Position numbers and translations under genes: made by a program. A stretch of DNA of 32,681 bases from a virus. Positions 30,194 to 32,681 of the stretch are shown piece by piece (positions within the stretch are counted from its first letter, which is position 1; each line of letters starts with the position of its first letter). Under the pieces are notes generated by a model that worked only from the letters and a program-made list of their open reading frames with translations, searched no databases and was not told the DNA's origin. Location of the stretch: positions 1 to 32,681 of the IMG/VR virus record IMGVR_UViG_3300013132_000145. One strand, written 5' to 3'.

Positions 30194-30474
30194 GTAAGGA
30201 TTCCCACAAAATTCTAAACAAACCTTTTCGCCTTCCAAGTGGATCAAAAAAGAAATTTGGAGTCTATGTAAAAAGCAAATCGGGAAACATAATCAAAGTG
30301 ACATTTGGTGATCCTAACATGGAAATCCGAAGAGACAATCCTAACGCCAAAAAGAATTTTAGATCAAGGCATGGATGCGGAACAGACAGAGCAGACGACA
30401 AAACAAAAGCAGCGTACTGGTCTTGCAAGATGTGGTCAGACAAACCAGTGAGCCAAGTAACAAAAGGAAAATGA
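30190..30474 (+). CDS. Small conserved phage protein
   Basis: A 94-residue basic protein, starting KDSHKILNKPFRLPSGSKKK, then FGDPNMEIRRDNPNAKKNF, RSRHGCGTDRADDKTKAAYW and a SCKMW end. I recognise the FGDPNMEIRRD and YWSCKMW pattern as a small phage protein usually found near head or methyltransferase genes. Two Cys and a His could bind metal. Overlaps both neighbours by ATGA. Function unknown. Confidence 0.78.
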   Translation: MSKDSHKILNKPFRLPSGSKKKFGVYVKSKSGNIIKVTFGDPNMEIRRDNPNAKKNFRSRHGCGTDRADDKTKAAYWSCKMWSDKPVSQVTKGK

Positions 30475-31673
30475 GCTTGGAACAAACAATCAAAATTCCT
30501 ATTGCACAAATCAAACCAAACCCATCTAACCCACGTATTATTAAAGATGAAAAATATAAAAAACTAGTGCAGTCAATACAAGACTTTCCAGAAATGTTAG
30601 AGCTTCGTCCTATCGTGGTCAATGACGACATGATTGTACTAGGTGGAAATATGAGACTCAAAGCTTGCAAAGAGGCAGGCATAAAAGAAATTCCTATTCT
30701 AAAAACCAGTCAACTAACAGAAGAACAAGAAAGAGAATTCATCATTAAAGATAACTTAGGTTATGGCGAATGGGATTGGGCAATGTTAGGCGCAGAATGG
30801 GACATGGAACAGCTGGATGACTGGGGATTGGATTTGCCTGAATTCAAAACAGAACTTGTAGCTGAAGAAGACGACTTCGAGATACCAGAAGAAATCAAGA
30901 CCGACATTGTGTTCGGCGACTTGTTTGAGATTGGGCCGCACCGTTTGCTTTGTGGTGACTCGACAATGATTGACAACGTCGAGAAGCTAATGAATGGAGA
31001 GAAGGCGGATATGGTGTTTACTGATCCGCCTTATGGTGATAATCATGCTGGAATGACTTGGAAAAATAAAAAAGTAATAAAAACTGAAAAAATAAAAAAT
31101 GATATTAATATCGATTTTTTAGAAGATGTTTTTAATAACGCAATTATTTTTCTAAAAGAAAATTTTTCAGCTATCATTTTTTTCAAATGGAATCATTGGG
31201 AAAAAATAAAACAATATACAAAATCATTTGGTGAACCAAAAACCTGTATTGTTTGGGACAGAAATGAAATAGCCGCCGCTAATTTTAGATTTAATCCTTG
31301 CCATGAATTCGCTTTTTATTTTGGAACACAAAGAGATAAAAAAACAAAAAGTAATTTAAGAAATGTTTGGAGAGCAAAAAAAGAATATGAATCAAAAAAA
31401 CTACATCCAACAGTGAAACCACAAGAAATAATAATACCTGCGTTAGAAGTATGCACAGAAAAATACGAAATTATTTTAGACCTATTTCTCGGCTCAGGTT
31501 CAACAATGGTAGCATCCCACCAACTGAAACGCAAATGCTATGGTATGGAATTAGATCCTAAGTACTGTCAGGTGATTGTGGACAGAATGATCAAGCTTGA
31601 TCCTACTTTAGAAATAAAACGAAACGGAAAAATTTATGAACAAAAATCAGTCGAGAAGCAGTCATGCCAATAA
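30471..31673 (+). CDS. ParB-like nuclease domain fused to DNA methyltransferase
   Basis: A 400-residue protein from ATG 30471 behind AAAGGAAA; a GTG-type start upstream would add 32 residues that run through the previous gene. Residues 8-90 are a ParB-like N domain with the GGNMRLKA box near 58-65. Residues 145-400 are an N6-adenine or N4-cytosine methyltransferase: DPPY (185-188), then LHPTVKP (311-317) and DLFLGSGST (337-345) in the permuted beta-class order. The stretch between DPPY and HPTVKP, where target recognition lies, is clearly A/T-richer than its surroundings. It probably marks phage DNA. Confidence 0.9.
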   Translation: MSLEQTIKIPIAQIKPNPSNPRIIKDEKYKKLVQSIQDFPEMLELRPIVVNDDMIVLGGNMRLKACKEAGIKEIPILKTSQLTEEQEREFIIKDNLGYGEWDWAMLGAEWDMEQLDDWGLDLPEFKTELVAEEDDFEIPEEIKTDIVFGDLFEIGPHRLLCGDSTMIDNVEKLMNGEKADMVFTDPPYGDNHAGMTWKNKKVIKTEKIKNDINIDFLEDVFNNAIIFLKENFSAIIFFKWNHWEKIKQYTKSFGEPKTCIVWDRNEIAAANFRFNPCHEFAFYFGTQRDKKTKSNLRNVWRAKKEYESKKLHPTVKPQEIIIPALEVCTEKYEIILDLFLGSGSTMVASHQLKRKCYGMELDPKYCQVIVDRMIKLDPTLEIKRNGKIYEQKSVEKQSCQ

Positions 31674-32038
31674 AACCTTCAGACAATCCTAAACCATTTG
31701 TAAAAGGACAATCGGGAAATCCAAACGGAAGACCAAAAGGACTTCGCAATCGTTCCACTGTTATACGAGAATTTTTTGAAGCTTCAATGAAAGGAAAAAA
31801 TCCTATCACTGGCAAAGATGAAGAGCTAACCGTTGAACAGAGAGTAATCCTTTCCATGCTGAACCAAGCGATAAACAAAGGAAACACACAAGCAGTCAAT
31901 TTTCTTTACGACAGCTTGTATGGCAAAATCCAAGACAAATTAGACGTGACATCTGATCAAGAAACTTTGAGTAACATAAGCAAAGAGGAGCTAACACTTG
32001 CCATCCGCAACCTTAGAAAGCTACAAGACAAACCTTGA
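31664..32038 (+). CDS. Small terminase subunit candidate (DUF5681-like)
   Basis: A 124-residue protein starting MPIKPSDNPKPFVKGQSG, then NPNGRPKGLRNRS. The KGQSGNPxGRPKG box is the DUF5681 signature. The helical rest (EELTVEQRVILSMLNQAINK and others) fits a small terminase that binds DNA and hands it to the large subunit. The large-subunit gene begins inside its end. I know this domain is common next to terminases; the function is inferred from position. Confidence 0.8.
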   Translation: MPIKPSDNPKPFVKGQSGNPNGRPKGLRNRSTVIREFFEASMKGKNPITGKDEELTVEQRVILSMLNQAINKGNTQAVNFLYDSLYGKIQDKLDVTSDQETLSNISKEELTLAIRNLRKLQDKP

Positions 32039-32681
32039 ACTTGATAGAACTTTAGTAGTCACAGCTTGGAAGTTAGGTTGTCTTGAATACAAACTAAAAG
32101 ATCACCAACTAGACTTGTATGAACAAATCAAATCTGGTGCTAACAAAAAACATGTGGTAAACTGTTCCAGAAGATTTGGAAAGTCTTTTATCCTTTGTCT
32201 TATTGCCATTGAACATGCGTTACAAAACAACAGATCACACATCCGCTTTGCTGCACCTACTCAAAAGCAATTAAAAGAAATCATCCAACCTATTATGGCA
32301 AAGATATTAGACGACTGTCCTAGGGAACTCATGCCCACCTTCCGTGTCCAGGACAACAAATACATTTTCAATAATGGATCTGAAATTCACATTGCAGGAT
32401 GCGACAATGGCAATGCGGAAAACCTTAGAGGACACGAATCAGATTTGAACCTAATCGACGAAGCAGGATTCATTGACGATTTGGAATATGTTCTTAAAGA
32501 TATTTTAATGCCACAAACACTAACAACAGGTGGGCGGACAATCGTATCAAGCACACCACCAAGAACTCCAGCGCATTATTTTGAAAGGCTTTGCAGAGAA
32601 GCACAAGCAAACAACTATTATTCTCTTTTCACTGTTTACGATAATACGAGCATAGATGCGGAAGTCATAGACATCTATTGC
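31998..32681 (+). CDS. terL: Terminase large subunit, N-terminal part (continues at 1-861)
   Basis: The frame opens at TTG 31998 with AGAGGAG seven bases upstream, a strong site, and runs off the window end into the copy of 1-123. The ATPase half shows SRRFGKS (Lys62) as the Walker A and LIDEA (D154, E155) as the Walker B plus catalytic Glu. No ATG would allow the Walker A region, so TTG is the start. It overlaps the small-subunit gene by 41 bases, so both are co-translated. Full length 473 residues. Confidence 0.93.
   Translation, partial: MPSATLESYKTNLELDRTLVVTAWKLGCLEYKLKDHQLDLYEQIKSGANKKHVVNCSRRFGKSFILCLIAIEHALQNNRSHIRFAAPTQKQLKEIIQPIMAKILDDCPRELMPTFRVQDNKYIFNNGSEIHIAGCDNGNAENLRGHESDLNLIDEAGFIDDLEYVLKDILMPQTLTTGGRTIVSSTPPRTPAHYFERLCREAQANNYYSLFTVYDNTSIDAEVIDIYC
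32559..32681. repeat. Terminal overlap, copy 2 (identical to 1-123)
   Basis: Second copy of the 123-base overlap described at the window start, marking the closure point of the circular genome. Confidence 0.93.

Noticed and set aside
1-32681. tRNA genes, CRISPR arrays, insertion sequences, integrase and attachment sites
   Set aside because: I looked for cloverleaf-like arms, spaced repeats, transposase motifs and Tyr or Ser recombinase motifs and saw none I could support.
32559-32681. 123-base repeat as a packaged direct terminal repeat
   Set aside because: It lies at an arbitrary point inside terL; closure of a circular assembly explains it more simply. Read depth would decide.

Overview
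The window is almost certainly one complete, circular genome of a tailed bacteriophage of about 32.56 kb. Bases 1-123 are repeated exactly at 32559-32681, and joining the two ends restores one uninterrupted large-terminase gene. Every gene I can support is on the + strand. The gene set and order (terminase, large portal, scaffold, capsid, connector, tail tube, long Gln/Ala-rich ejection-type proteins, no tape measure or sheath) suggest a short-tailed podovirus-like phage. The host is probably Gram-negative, because there is a candidate lipoprotein spanin that would have to span to an outer membrane. I cannot name the host. I see no integrase, repressor, DNA polymerase, RNA polymerase or tRNA.

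Layout. 31664-32681 plus 1-861: DUF5681-like small-terminase candidate and large terminase. 869-5589: portal, scaffold and major capsid, the last with its own promoter and leader. 5600-8702: terminator, fibre and small accessory genes, head-tail connector. 8708-17034: tail tube/nozzle and ejection proteins. 17039-19241: small virion and lysis genes, including a C39-like cysteine peptidase, holin-like proteins and a one-piece spanin. 19259-22527: SF2 helicase, RecT annealing protein and PD-(D/E)XK nuclease. 22614-26832: first hammerhead cassette, coiled-coil protein, HNH protein and primase-helicase, closed by an intrinsic terminator at 26969. 26993-27456: repeat-rich non-coding region, the best origin candidate. 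27457-30193: second hammerhead cassette, small genes and a cytosine methyltransferase. 30190-31673: small conserved protein and ParB-methyltransferase fusion.

The most unusual content is a pair of type I hammerhead self-cleaving ribozymes at 22843-22904 and 27685-27743. Each has a CUGANGA core, a GAA strand, a GUC cleavage triplet and three stems. Stem III differs in sequence but keeps its pairing, and its loop is GAGA in one copy and UUCG in the other. Each sits in a matching cassette: consensus promoter (TTGACA, 17 nt, TCTAAT), a 58-59 codon leader ORF, the ribozyme within one base of the leader stop codon, then a gene starting MKL(T/S)EIKN. In both, predicted cleavage leaves exactly 28 nt before the next start codon. 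The phage therefore appears to open two operons with ribozyme-processed messages.

A second strong signal is dual coding. Inside the cytosine methyltransferase gene (28689-29651) a 257-codon ORF in the +1 frame (28843-29616) carries its own recognisable phage-protein signature. Other points are tandem palindromes exactly 31 bp apart in the origin-like region, two promoters placed to give leaderless mRNAs, a beta module shared by capsid and fibre, and several Lys-rich microproteins missed by length cut-offs.
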